64,000 nucleotides of DNA, from the NCBI RefSeq assembly GCF_002903145.1, contig NZ_PPDJ01000001.1, positions 310,001 to 374,000 of the forward strand. Direction: 5' to 3'. The position numbers were made by a program, and so were the translations under genes. This DNA comes from Halobacteriovorax sp. DA5 (lineage in GTDB: Bacteria > Bdellovibrionota > Bacteriovoracia > Bacteriovoracales > Bacteriovoracaceae). The notes under the pieces are model-generated. The model did no database searches, was not told the DNA's origin, and worked only from the letters and a program-made list of their open reading frames with translations. Positions 25,806 to 35,063 of this stretch are shown in pieces (position 1 is the first letter of the stretch; each line of letters opens with the position of its first letter).

Positions 25806-25832
25806 TTTAAAAATCAATTATGATATAATGAG

Positions 25833-25861
25833 GGGAGACCAAATGGTCTCCCTTTGTTTTT
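25833..25861 (+). terminator. Intrinsic terminator after rplY
   Basis: GGGAGACCA (25833-25841) and TGGTCTCCC (25844-25852) form a nine-base-pair stem, then TTTGTTTTTT. It lies 28 bases after the rplY stop and just before the next gene's SD. Confidence 0.85.
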
Positions 25862-25874
25862 TGGAGCATACTCA

Positions 25875-26321
25875 ATGAGAAGTTTAGAAACGTGGCTTGA
25901 GATGTACGGTGAATCTCATCAGAATAAAACAAATCAACGCATTCACGAAGTATGTGTTCCATTGATTACTTGGTCACTATTGGGAATGCTTTGGGCGATT
26001 CCAAAGCCTGCACTCTTTGGCTATTTTAATTGGGCATGGGCCTTTGTTATTCTTGCTAGTCTTTTTTATCTTTCACTAAAAAACTTAAAGGCCATCACTG
26101 TCGCTCTTAGCTTAGTGATTCCATTTATGCTCTTAACACAATTTTTTCTTGTTAATTTTTTAGCGGAATATTTTTTTATTACTTGGATTGTTGTCTTTGT
26201 TGTTGCTTGGGTTGGGCAGTTTATTGGTCACAAAATAGAAGGAAAGAAGCCTTCTTTTTTTGAAGATCTTCAATTCCTTCTTATTGGACCTATTTGGATT
26301 TTTCTAGGTAAGAAGTCCTAG
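25875..26321 (+). CDS. Mpo1-like (DUF962) membrane protein
   Basis: From ATG 25875 (SD GGAG) the product has 148 residues with about four transmembrane helices. Conserved histidines match the Mpo1/YGL010w family: HQNKTNQRIHEVCVPL near the N-terminus and GHKIEGKKPSFFEDLQFLLIGP near the C-terminus. Yeast Mpo1 is an iron-dependent dioxygenase in 2-hydroxy fatty acid breakdown; the bacterial role is not established. An upstream in-frame TTG at 25854 lies inside the terminator T-run and is unlikely. Confidence 0.87.
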   Translation: MRSLETWLEMYGESHQNKTNQRIHEVCVPLITWSLLGMLWAIPKPALFGYFNWAWAFVILASLFYLSLKNLKAITVALSLVIPFMLLTQFFLVNFLAEYFFITWIVVFVVAWVGQFIGHKIEGKKPSFFEDLQFLLIGPIWIFLGKKS

Positions 26322-26323
26322 CG

Positions 26324-26971
26324 CTAGTTGCGCCAGAAATCTTCGTGATAATTAAAGTTTGTTAGCTCTTTCACCTTTTGAAGGTAGATGTGAATTTGCG
26401 GAGGAAATTGATACTCTGGAAAGATGTACATTCCCCAAATATGTGATGCTAGAAGGATATCTAGAATCGTAAACTTGTCGCTTTCATAGTAAGGTAAAAG
26501 TTTTGCTGGAAGCTGAGTCAGCGTTTGTTCAAAGCTATGTAAGTATTCTGCTTTATTTTGCGCAAGTAAGTGAAATGGGCCACGCTTAGCAGACTTTTTA
26601 TTAATAAAGTATTCTCTTGCCTCTGGAGTGAACTCTTTTGACCACGCCCAGTAAGGCATGCATAAGTTATGAACATCTTTTCCAAGTTGATCGAGGTAAT
26701 CATTAAGCAGCTTAAAGCTTTCGCTATCTAATTTTGATAGATTCAAATCTTTATCGCTGTGAATTGCAAGGGCCTTGATAATATCAAGTGATTCGTTCAT
26801 AATGACGCCATCAATTTCCATAATTGGTAACATCTTTGTGCCAGTAAGCTCGACAGGTGTCTTCTCATCATTGTAATCTAGTACAATTGATTCATACTCG
26901 ATTTCGAAGAAACCAAGTGCCATGCGAACTCTTACACAAAATGGACAATGGATATAGTGATATAGTTTCAT
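26324..26971 (-). CDS. grxB: Glutaredoxin 2 (GrxB-type)
   Basis: The 215-residue protein has an N-terminal thioredoxin fold with the dithiol motif CPFC in YHYIHCPFCVRVRMALGF and the cis-Pro segment KMLPIMEIDG, then an all-helical GST-like C-terminal domain. E. coli GrxB (CPYC) has this layout and reduces protein disulphides with glutathione. Good SD (AAAGGA). Convergent with the Mpo1-like gene, 2 bases between stops. Confidence 0.93.
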   Translation of the reverse strand: MKLYHYIHCPFCVRVRMALGFFEIEYESIVLDYNDEKTPVELTGTKMLPIMEIDGVIMNESLDIIKALAIHSDKDLNLSKLDSESFKLLNDYLDQLGKDVHNLCMPYWAWSKEFTPEAREYFINKKSAKRGPFHLLAQNKAEYLHSFEQTLTQLPAKLLPYYESDKFTILDILLASHIWGMYIFPEYQFPPQIHIYLQKVKELTNFNYHEDFWRN

Positions 26972-27053
26972 ATAAATTCCTTTCGGGTTTATGCGTCATT
27001 ACGTATTAGTAAATAATAGTACAATATTGTTAAGAATTATTTAAGGAAAAACA

Positions 27054-28940
27054 ATGTCATTAGCAATGCTCTATAAAGAAAGAAAATTTTGGCCTCTATT
27101 TTGGACGATGTTCCTTGGTGCCGCAAACGATAACGTATTTAAAAATGCTCTAATTATCTTAATTACATATAAGAATGTCTCACTCTTTGGACTTGGTGCA
27201 GAATCATTAGTTGCCTTTGCTGGTGGTGCTTTCATTCTTCCTTATGTTTTATTTTCTGCTACATCTGGTCAAATTTCAGATCACTACGACAAGGCGCAAG
27301 TTATTAAGGTAACAAAATTTACTGAGCTTGCATTTATGCTTTGTGGAGCGATTGGTTTCGTTACAGAGAGTTACGGACTGTTAATGTTTACACTCTTTTT
27401 AATGGGTGCTCAGTCGTCATTCTTTTCACCAGTTAAGTTCTCGTCTTTAAGAACAATTTTAAAAGATGAAGAGCTAACGACAGGAACAGCACTTATTGGT
27501 GGAGGAACTTTTATTGCAATTCTTATTGGTACAATCATTGGAGGGCTTGCCGCTGCAGCACCTGATGCTACTGATACGGCCGCTTTTGCAATCCTAATAT
27601 TTGCGGTACTTGGTGTTATTACAGCACGTTTTCAAAATAAAATTAACGATATTAATAATGATGTAAAAATTGATTACACATTTGTTAAACCAACATTTCA
27701 ACTTCTCATTAACTCTGTAAAAGAGAAGAACTCTTTCCGTGCAATGATGGGAGTTTCATGGTTCTGGTTTCTAGGCTCATTTGTTCTTTCAGTTATGCCG
27801 GCCATTATTAAAAATGTTTTCTACGGAAGTGAAATGGTTGCCTCAATCTTTATGGCGACATTTACAGTAGGGATGGGGCTTGGTTCTTGGATTTGCTCAA
27901 AGCTATCTGGTAAGAGAATTGAAGTGGGAATGGTTCCTGTTGCAGCAGTGGGGATGTCGCTAGCTGTTTTTGATCTTTACTATGTTTCTACACAGTGGCC
28001 AATGTCAGTGACAGGCGCTTTGATGCCTCCTGCTGAGTTTTTTGCACAACCACTTGCTCTAAGAGCAATTATTGATCTTCTACTTATTACAATATTTGGT
28101 GGGAATTTCTATATCTCACAATTAACTTTTATGCAGCATAGTGCACCTCTTGAGAAGCTTGCGAGAACAATCGCGGCCAATAATATTTGGAATGCTATCT
28201 TTATGGTTGTTGCAGCTGTTTCAATTATTCTTCTTAAGAGTGCTGGCGCAACGGCTCTAGATAATCTACTCATTCTTGGTGGCCTTAATCTGATCTATGC
28301 AGGAATTTGCTACTACTTCTTCCATGAAGAAATGTGGCGCTTTGTTGTGCAGCTTTTTACGACTTTTCTTTATGATATTCAAATTGAAGGTGAAGAAAAT
28401 ATTCCAAAAGAAGGAAGGCTTGTTATTGCTGCCAACCACACATCATTTGTTGACTGGGGTGTTGTCATGAGTCTTTCACCAAGACCAATTCGTTGGGTAA
28501 TTGATCACCGCTATTATAATATCCCGGGGCTTAAGCAATTCTTTATGCAGGGACATTTGATTCCAATTGCAACGAGAAGAGAAGATCCAAGGGTTCTTGA
28601 TGAAGCATATACAAAACTTAATAGCACTCTAAATGAGGAGCGCTGTGTAGGCTTCTTTCCTGAAGGCTGGATTACTCGCGATGGTGAGCCAAGAAAGTAT
28701 CAGCCGGGAATTAAAAAAGTTGTTGAACAAACTAATGCACAAGTTGTTCCAATTGTTATTAAAGGCCTATGGGGAAGCTTCTATTCTTTCTCTGGAAAAG
28801 GTGTTTTTAAGGGAATCCGTTGGAACTTTCTAAAACGTAGAAAGATCAGAGTCGTTATTCTACCTTCGATTCCACCGGAAAATTTTTGTTATAAAGATCT
28901 AGAAGAAAAAATGGTCGTAGAATATAAAAAGCCTCTGTAA
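27054..28940 (+). CDS. LplT-like MFS transporter fused to PlsC-type acyltransferase
   Basis: The 628-residue protein has an N-terminal major facilitator domain of about twelve helices (MFLGAANDNVFKNALIILITY is the LplT-type opening) and a C-terminal acyltransferase (from about 435) with NHTSFVDWG (HX4D) and FFPEGWITRDG (FPEG). In the LplT-Aas pathway, lysophospholipid flipped by LplT is reacylated by Aas. Here the acyl-ACP synthetase part of Aas is absent, so acyl donors must come from elsewhere. Its stop lies in the terminator loop. Confidence 0.88.
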   Translation: MSLAMLYKERKFWPLFWTMFLGAANDNVFKNALIILITYKNVSLFGLGAESLVAFAGGAFILPYVLFSATSGQISDHYDKAQVIKVTKFTELAFMLCGAIGFVTESYGLLMFTLFLMGAQSSFFSPVKFSSLRTILKDEELTTGTALIGGGTFIAILIGTIIGGLAAAAPDATDTAAFAILIFAVLGVITARFQNKINDINNDVKIDYTFVKPTFQLLINSVKEKNSFRAMMGVSWFWFLGSFVLSVMPAIIKNVFYGSEMVASIFMATFTVGMGLGSWICSKLSGKRIEVGMVPVAAVGMSLAVFDLYYVSTQWPMSVTGALMPPAEFFAQPLALRAIIDLLLITIFGGNFYISQLTFMQHSAPLEKLARTIAANNIWNAIFMVVAAVSIILLKSAGATALDNLLILGGLNLIYAGICYYFFHEEMWRFVVQLFTTFLYDIQIEGEENIPKEGRLVIAANHTSFVDWGVVMSLSPRPIRWVIDHRYYNIPGLKQFFMQGHLIPIATRREDPRVLDEAYTKLNSTLNEERCVGFFPEGWITRDGEPRKYQPGIKKVVEQTNAQVVPIVIKGLWGSFYSFSGKGVFKGIRWNFLKRRKIRVVILPSIPPENFCYKDLEEKMVVEYKKPL

Positions 28941-28958
28941 TACAGAGGCTTTTTTTTT
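28926..28958. terminator. Bidirectional terminator between convergent genes
   Basis: GCCTCTG (28931-28937) and CAGAGGC (28943-28949) with loop TAATA, flanked by AAAAA on the left and a run of eight or more T on the right, can terminate both strands. The TAA stop of the acyltransferase gene is in the loop; the stop of the sulfatase gene is at the right edge. Confidence 0.88.
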
Positions 28959-30957
28959 AAGGTGTCACGATATTAAAGGTATTAGGAAAAGTATCTAGTG
29001 TTTCATTTAAGGCATCAAAAACTTTCTTATCACCACTATAATTAATATTCTTTTCATCAAGCTCAGCAAATGAGACTGCACCCATGGCAAGTTTCACAAA
29101 TTGTCCATGCTTCAAGTTAATTGAAGCATTATCATCTGAAGCGAGTTGACGATTTTGCTCTTGAGGTCTTTTCTTTGAATAGTTAAGAACGCTATTTCTA
29201 AGGGTTAGGTAGTATCTTTCTTTCTTATCTGTAATATTTAATTCAAGTGTAAGGTCAGTACCATTGGCCTTTTCTGAATTGACTCTCACTGATAGATAAT
29301 CGAGAAGTAATTCTGTATCCATTTGGGATAGAATAGCAGGTGAAGCTGTTGCTGGGGCAGGCATACCAACTCCATAGCGAAGCTCTTGGGCCCCTTGAAC
29401 ATAGAAGTTTCTCCAAGTGGCATTCTCGGCCTGATAAGCTAATTGCTCATAAGTGTCAGCAAGTAACTGCTTTGCCTTAACATTCTTTGGTTGGGCAAAG
29501 ACGAGCTTATTTAAAACTTCCGCAACAAAGCGGTACTCGCCAATTTTATAATCCTTGATTGCCATCTCTAGGACATCTCCAGCACCACCCATATAAGCAA
29601 TTGTTTTCTTGGCCGACTCAACATCAGGGAGAGGGTTTAGATGCGCAGGATTACCATCAAAGAAACCAAGATACTTATCATATACTGCTCGCGTGTTATG
29701 GCTTAGGCTTCCGTAGTAGCCACGATTGGCAAAATTTCTGGCGAGATTTCTATTTAACTTAATACTATCTGATAGCTCAGTTCCTGAAAGACCTTTATTT
29801 AAACGGTTTACGGACTGGTCATGAATAAATTTGTACAAGTCTCTTTGAGAGGCCATATGAGAGACGACTCGGTCATTTCCAAAAGTTGGCCAATGATGAG
29901 AATTAAAAAGGACTTCGGCCTTACTGTACTTTTCAAGCCCTCTTTGAATATGCTTTGACCATTTTAGACTATCTCTTACCTGTGCACCTCTTAAGGTTTG
30001 TATATTATGCATTGTATGGCTTAGGATTTCTGCTCCACAAAGTGCATTGTCTCTTGGGAAGTAGGCCATCATCTCTGTTGGAGCTTCCGCTCCTGGTGTA
30101 AACATGAACTCAATAGTTACTCCGTCTACGACTAAGCTTTTATCTCTATCAATTATTGTTGTGGGTTTAGCAATGGCGTATTCACCATTAGCAGTGTAGC
30201 TTCCTAGTCCTGTTCCAACAGAGCCTTGAGGCCCGAAGTCTAATGTACGTGCATACATATATTCAGCTCGTCGACTCATGGCCGTTCCTGCAATGACATT
30301 TTCACTTACTGACTCATAGACAAAATCCTTGGAAGCGATAACTTGAATCTTGCCGCTTTCAAGTTCACTTTTACTCGCAACTCCATAGACTCCACCAAAG
30401 TGATCGATATGAGAGTGAGTGAAAATAACTGCTGTCACAGGAAGATTTTCTACATTTTTTCTAACTAGCTCTAACGCAGTTTTCGCTGTCTCTGTTGTCA
30501 TTAAGGGATCAATAACAATCCAACCTTTTTTTCCACGAATAAAGGAAACATTTGCAAGATCAATTCCTCTTACTTGGTAGATATGATCAGTGACACGAAA
30601 GAGTCCATTGATTGATGTTAGTTGCGATTGACGCCAAAGACTTGGGTTTACTGTTTCAGGAGGTTTACCCTGTGTGAGGGAAGGGAATTTTACTGGATCA
30701 AAAATTTCCTTCATTCCATCTTTAGATTTAATTGGACCATCAAGTTTTGCGATGAAGCCTTTTTGAGAGTCTTTAAAGTCTCGATCATCATCAAAGTTTA
30801 ACTCTTGGGAAACTGCTTTGTGAGTATCAAGAGTGTGTCTTGATGCAGGCTTAGGGTCATTTGTGAATGAATACCTTTCACCTCGAGTACAACCTATTAG
30901 AGTCATTAATAACAGGGTGGGAAAAATGATAGTGAGTAGTTTTTTTGAATGAAACAC
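28957..30957 (-). CDS. Alkyl/aryl-sulfatase (SdsA1/BDS1-type metallo-beta-lactamase), lipoprotein
   Basis: From GTG 30957 (SD AAGGAGG) the product has 666 residues. A signal with lipobox LIGC implies lipidation. The metallo-beta-lactamase domain has the zinc motif FTHSHIDHFGG, the later LFNSHHWPTFGN, and an alkylsulfatase dimerisation and SCP2-like C-terminus (AEVLNKLVFAQPKNVKAKQL...). Such enzymes hydrolyse alkyl sulphate esters such as SDS. Membrane anchoring is less usual for the family. It stands alone. Confidence 0.9.
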   Translation of the reverse strand: MFHSKKLLTIIFPTLLLMTLIGCTRGERYSFTNDPKPASRHTLDTHKAVSQELNFDDDRDFKDSQKGFIAKLDGPIKSKDGMKEIFDPVKFPSLTQGKPPETVNPSLWRQSQLTSINGLFRVTDHIYQVRGIDLANVSFIRGKKGWIVIDPLMTTETAKTALELVRKNVENLPVTAVIFTHSHIDHFGGVYGVASKSELESGKIQVIASKDFVYESVSENVIAGTAMSRRAEYMYARTLDFGPQGSVGTGLGSYTANGEYAIAKPTTIIDRDKSLVVDGVTIEFMFTPGAEAPTEMMAYFPRDNALCGAEILSHTMHNIQTLRGAQVRDSLKWSKHIQRGLEKYSKAEVLFNSHHWPTFGNDRVVSHMASQRDLYKFIHDQSVNRLNKGLSGTELSDSIKLNRNLARNFANRGYYGSLSHNTRAVYDKYLGFFDGNPAHLNPLPDVESAKKTIAYMGGAGDVLEMAIKDYKIGEYRFVAEVLNKLVFAQPKNVKAKQLLADTYEQLAYQAENATWRNFYVQGAQELRYGVGMPAPATASPAILSQMDTELLLDYLSVRVNSEKANGTDLTLELNITDKKERYYLTLRNSVLNYSKKRPQEQNRQLASDDNASINLKHGQFVKLAMGAVSFAELDEKNINYSGDKKVFDALNETLDTFPNTFNIVTP

Positions 30958-31043
30958 GATTCCTCCTTTTAGCATAATTAAAATTTCTTAAAGGGAATAT
31001 CGGTGTTAGAGCGGTTTTAAATGGCCTAAGAAAGGTAATAAAA

Positions 31044-31066
31044 AAGGCCTCATTTCTGAGGCCTAT
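31044..31066 (-). terminator. Intrinsic terminator after transketolase
   Basis: Read on the minus strand, GGCCTCA (31063-31057) and TGAGGCC (31052-31046) pair around a short loop and are followed by a T-run (bases 31045-31041 are A on the plus strand). It lies just beyond the transketolase stop at 31073. Confidence 0.82.
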
Positions 31067-31072
31067 ATTTAA

Positions 31073-33064
31073 TTAGAATTGATTAATCATTGCATCTGCA
31101 TCAAAACCAAATTTCTTATAAAGCTCAAGGGCCGTGTATGATGACTGACCGAAGTGTCCATCATTTCCAAGAGACTTCATATTGAATTCAAGTCCTTCTT
31201 GCTTAAGAGCATGACATAGCATTGCACCAGCACCTGCAGTCAGTTGGTGATCTTCAACAGTAACAATTTTATTTCCATTCTTTGTAAGTTGATCTTTAAA
31301 AGTTTCAACATCAATCTTATTAATGAATGGATTATTGATAACAGTAATATTCTTACCTTTTGCTTCAAGCTCTGTTGCTGCCTTTAGCGCTTGTTGAACG
31401 AGTGGCCCGTGAGTAACGATGATTCCATCAGTTCCTTGTCTAAGGACTTGCGCTTTTGCCCAACCATAGCTTGAGCCATCAATATATGAAACAGGATGCT
31501 TTTCACGTCCAAAGAAGAATACAGTTGTTTCTGGTGTTTTACCTTTGTTTACTGCTTCTTCGTATCTCTTAATCGCTTGATACATTAGGCTTTCAGCTTC
31601 TTCTTTAGTTGAAAGAGCAATGACTGTTGTATTTGGAATTCCTGCTACAGCAGAGAAGTAAGTTGTTGCTTGGTGAGAAGCACCGTCAGCAGCATCTTGA
31701 AATCCTGTGTGTGAGAATAAACAAATCACAGCACCTTGTGATAGTTGAGACATGATTAGAGGAAGGTTTCCTTTTGTTACACCAAATTGTGCAAAAGTAT
31801 CAACAACAGGAATGAATCCTTGTTTTGCCATACCAACTGCAGTTGAAACCATATTCGATTCTGCAATACCAATATCAACATAGTGATTAGGGAATTCTTT
31901 ATGGAAGCCTGAAACACCAGTTGAACCTGCAAGATCTGAAGTTACAGAAAAAACTGGAAGCCCTTCTTTTGCTGCTTTAATCATAGCATTTGCAAGACCT
32001 GGCTGAACCTTGTCTGAAGGGGCCGAAGACTTAGAAGCCTCTTTTGGAGCTGGCTTTGAAGATAGGATTTCATTTGCCCAATTTTTAAACTCTTCTGGAC
32101 AAGTTTCACCAGTATAAATTTCATCAAGAAATGAAATTAATTTTTCATCATATGCTCCAAGAGGATAACCATGACCACCAGACTTTGCTTCTTCAGTTGA
32201 TTTTACACCGTAACCTTTGATTGTTTTGATAACAAGAGCAATTGGCTTAAGTTCATTTGATTTTGCTTTTGCAATATTTTCTTCGATTGCTTGATAAACT
32301 CTTTCTAGGTCGTGTCCTTCTTCAACTCTTACAAGATCCCAACCCATTTCTCTAAGAGCAAGGAAGCTTCCTTTCATATCGAAGCTATCTTCAGTAATAC
32401 GCCCACCAAGTTTTGTATTATTATCACTGATAATCATAACAAATGGATTCATTTTACCTTTTTGTGCAAGACCAGGAATTGCGGCCATCGCTTCACGAGC
32501 TTCACCTTCCATACAACCACCGTCAGAGATTGTACAAACAGTTACACGATCATTTCCAATTGCCTTATCTGCAAGAGCAAGACCTTGTGCCTGAGGAAGT
32601 CCTGAACCAAGTGGGCCATTTGAAATGAAAACACCTTCTGGATTTAAGTGAGCTTCACCGTGACCAGTAAGTTTTGATGTTATTGAACGGAAGCCTCTTA
32701 GACTTTCAAATGTAAGTCCATCAAAACCAAGATTTGCACGAAGAGCGTAAATTCCATTTTCCGCGTGACCAGCATCGTTTACGAAGTTAAATTTCTCAAA
32801 CCAATTTGGTCCTTGTGAGAACATAATCGAGTGAAGAGCACTCATCATCTCTGCGAAGGCCGCAGGTCCACCCCAGTGGCAAGCTGCTCCACCAATAACT
32901 GCGTGTTGATTCATTAGGGCCACAAGAGCTCTTGTTGCTTTTGGGTCTGCAAGAGTGATTTCCTCTCCCGCTAAGTTATGAATTTTAGTTGCATAGATTG
33001 GGGCATTTGTTGGTGCCGTTGCAAGATGATTTTTTACTTTTAATGGGCTGATAGTTGCAGTCAT
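31073..33064 (-). CDS. tkt: Transketolase
   Basis: Transketolase moves two-carbon units in the pentose phosphate pathway using thiamine diphosphate. The 663-residue protein shows the diphosphate-binding stretch TISDGGCMEGEAREAMAA, the pyrimidine domain (FSVTSDLAGSTGVSG and DIGIAESNMVSTAVGMAKQG with catalytic Glu), SHTGFQDAADGASHQATTYF, and the C-terminal domain (VTVEDHQLTAGAGAM). The SD is good (GGAG). It is a single gene with its own terminator. Confidence 0.93.
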   Translation of the reverse strand: MTATISPLKVKNHLATAPTNAPIYATKIHNLAGEEITLADPKATRALVALMNQHAVIGGAACHWGGPAAFAEMMSALHSIMFSQGPNWFEKFNFVNDAGHAENGIYALRANLGFDGLTFESLRGFRSITSKLTGHGEAHLNPEGVFISNGPLGSGLPQAQGLALADKAIGNDRVTVCTISDGGCMEGEAREAMAAIPGLAQKGKMNPFVMIISDNNTKLGGRITEDSFDMKGSFLALREMGWDLVRVEEGHDLERVYQAIEENIAKAKSNELKPIALVIKTIKGYGVKSTEEAKSGGHGYPLGAYDEKLISFLDEIYTGETCPEEFKNWANEILSSKPAPKEASKSSAPSDKVQPGLANAMIKAAKEGLPVFSVTSDLAGSTGVSGFHKEFPNHYVDIGIAESNMVSTAVGMAKQGFIPVVDTFAQFGVTKGNLPLIMSQLSQGAVICLFSHTGFQDAADGASHQATTYFSAVAGIPNTTVIALSTKEEAESLMYQAIKRYEEAVNKGKTPETTVFFFGREKHPVSYIDGSSYGWAKAQVLRQGTDGIIVTHGPLVQQALKAATELEAKGKNITVINNPFINKIDVETFKDQLTKNGNKIVTVEDHQLTAGAGAMLCHALKQEGLEFNMKSLGNDGHFGQSSYTALELYKKFGFDADAMINQF

Positions 33065-33307
33065 TAACTTCTCCGAATTCGTTGATTTTCAATAACTTAT
33101 AAAAGGTATCATGAGGGAATTTTTTCTGGCCAGAGAATATTTGCTGACCTATTAGATTGGCACTTTAGGCCAAATGTGTAAAACCTAAATGCTTGAAAAT
33201 ACAGTAACTATAAATTTATTAAGTTTTATTTTAGAATGACGATAAAATCTATAGAAATCGTTGTTAAACAGTTTTTATGTATCTGAAATAACATGAAGGT
33301 GATAGCT

Positions 33308-33547
33308 ATGTGTGATGCGTGTTCAGCTGCAGGGCGTAACTGGTCTTTGGCCAACGGACCTCGCAGAAGTAAAATGATTAAGGCAAGACTATACTCAAGC
33401 TTCAATGGAAGAGAAGTTAAAATTAAACTTTGCTATCTGTGTTCCATCAAATTATTTATGGGTGGAGAAGAACTCTTTCTAAAAGATAATCCTTCATTAA
33501 GTTATGAATTATCGACTCAACACGCTGGTAGTGAATTTGATTTTTAA
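33308..33547 (+). CDS. Small protein with two CxxC pairs
   Basis: From ATG 33308 (SD AAGGTG) the product has 79 residues. MCDAC at the start and CYLC near residue 43 form a likely zinc knuckle, separated by a basic stretch (GPRRSKMIKARLYSS). It may bind nucleic acid, which is inference. An upstream in-frame ATG at 33293 has no SD. It is followed by the hairpin at 33588. Confidence 0.65.
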   Translation: MCDACSAAGRNWSLANGPRRSKMIKARLYSSFNGREVKIKLCYLCSIKLFMGGEELFLKDNPSLSYELSTQHAGSEFDF

Positions 33548-33587
33548 GCAATATTAATTGACCCATTATTTTTAGAATAGATACAAT

Positions 33588-33612
33588 ACCACCTTAGCAA
33601 GGTGGTTTTTTT
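33588..33612 (+). terminator. Terminator-like hairpin that contains the next gene's SD
   Basis: ACCACCTT (33588-33595) and AAGGTGGT (33599-33606) pair with a three-base loop and run into six T. The right arm AAGGTGG is also the only SD for the ATG at 33613, seven bases further on. It can end the upstream transcript and, if read through or transcribed from inside, mask the SD of the aldehyde dehydrogenase gene. Confidence 0.78.
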
Positions 33613-35043
33613 ATGCAAAATTTTTCGCAATTTCGTTCCTCGTTCGTGAATGATGAATTTCTCTATGGTGAAAGCTCTATTGAAGTCCTTAATAAATACG
33701 ATCAAAGTATTTTAAATGAAGTTGATCTCTTAGCTTCTCACCAATACGAAAAGGTTATTCAATCTTCACAAAATGCATTCGAAGAATATAAAAATTTTGA
33801 TAGTGCCCAAAGAAGTAAATTACTATTTAAGCTTGCTGACTTTTTAGAAGAAGAGGCTTCGTTCTTTTCTCATTTAATATGTATGGAAGCGGGAAAGCCA
33901 ATATCATATGCAAAGGGTGAGGTTGCTCGTTGTGTGGAAACAATTAGGCTCTCTGCTGAAAAAGCTCGTCATCACAGCAGTGAAACGCCTGACCTTTCAT
34001 ATGGGCCTGGTGCAGATAAGATGGCCATTATTCGCCATGAACCGGAAGGGATTATTTTTGGTATCTCTCCATTTAACTTTCCACTAAACCTTGCACTTCA
34101 TAAAATCGCTCCTGCACTTGCTGTCGGATGTAGCATTATTGTTAAACCATCACCACAAACTCCAATTACTCTACTTGCTTTTGCAAAGCTACTTTCAAGA
34201 GTTGGTTTTCCAAAAGGAGTTGTGAATATTGTTATTTGTGAAGATGCTCTTGCACAAAGATTTTTAGAAGATGAAAGAATTAGTGTTTTCTCTTTTACGG
34301 GAAGTGCAAAAGTTGGTTGGGCGCTAAAGGCCTTAAGTGGAAAGAAGAAGTGTCTTCTTGAGCTTGGTGGTAATGCGGCCGTTATCGTTAATGACGTTGA
34401 AGATATGGAAGCTGTGACAGCTCAAATCGTTAATGGCTCTTTCTTATATTCAGGACAAATTTGTATCTCAACTCAGAGAGTTTTTATTGCCAGTGAAATC
34501 TTTGATGAATTTGTTGAATTATTTCTTGAGCAGGTCGAGACAATTGGTTCAGGTGACCCAAAAGATGAGAGTGTGATTAATGGCCCTGTCATCAATGAAG
34601 GTGCTCTTGAGAGAATTCATCAGTGGGTACAAGAGGCCATATCAAATGGGGCCGAGCTTCTGTGTGGTGGGCATATTATTGATGAAGACCACCATATTTA
34701 TGCTCCAACAGTTTTAACTAATACAGATTTGGATATGAAGGTTGTTTCAGAGGAAATCTTCGGTCCTGTTGTGATTTTAGAGCCTTATGACTCATTTTCA
34801 GAGGCCATTGAGCTTGTAAATGATTCAAAATATGGACTCCAAGCTGGTGTTTTTACAAACAGCTTAGTAAATATGAAGGAAGCAAGTCAAAGAATCGATG
34901 TTGGAGGAATTATCTTCAATAACGTCCCAGGATTTCGCATGGATGCCATGCCTTATGGAGGGATAAAAGATTCTGGACTTGGACGTGAGGGGATCGCGTA
35001 TGCGATGGAAGATTACACTCGAAAGAAGTTAATCTTATTCTAA
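33613..35043 (+). CDS. NAD(P)-dependent aldehyde dehydrogenase
   Basis: The 476-residue protein has the ALDH core: GIIFGISPFNFPLNLALHKIAPALAVG (cofactor site), FTGSAKVGW, LELGGNAAVIV with the general-base Glu and SFLYSGQICISTQRVF with the nucleophile Cys near 283, and EEIFGPVVILEPY. The closest style is succinate-semialdehyde or GapN-like enzymes; the substrate cannot be fixed. It begins right after the hairpin at 33588 and is followed 20 bases later by the cytochrome gene. Confidence 0.92.
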   Translation: MQNFSQFRSSFVNDEFLYGESSIEVLNKYDQSILNEVDLLASHQYEKVIQSSQNAFEEYKNFDSAQRSKLLFKLADFLEEEASFFSHLICMEAGKPISYAKGEVARCVETIRLSAEKARHHSSETPDLSYGPGADKMAIIRHEPEGIIFGISPFNFPLNLALHKIAPALAVGCSIIVKPSPQTPITLLAFAKLLSRVGFPKGVVNIVICEDALAQRFLEDERISVFSFTGSAKVGWALKALSGKKKCLLELGGNAAVIVNDVEDMEAVTAQIVNGSFLYSGQICISTQRVFIASEIFDEFVELFLEQVETIGSGDPKDESVINGPVINEGALERIHQWVQEAISNGAELLCGGHIIDEDHHIYAPTVLTNTDLDMKVVSEEIFGPVVILEPYDSFSEAIELVNDSKYGLQAGVFTNSLVNMKEASQRIDVGGIIFNNVPGFRMDAMPYGGIKDSGLGREGIAYAMEDYTRKKLILF

Positions 35044-35063
35044 AAATTTAGAGGGGAGAGAGG

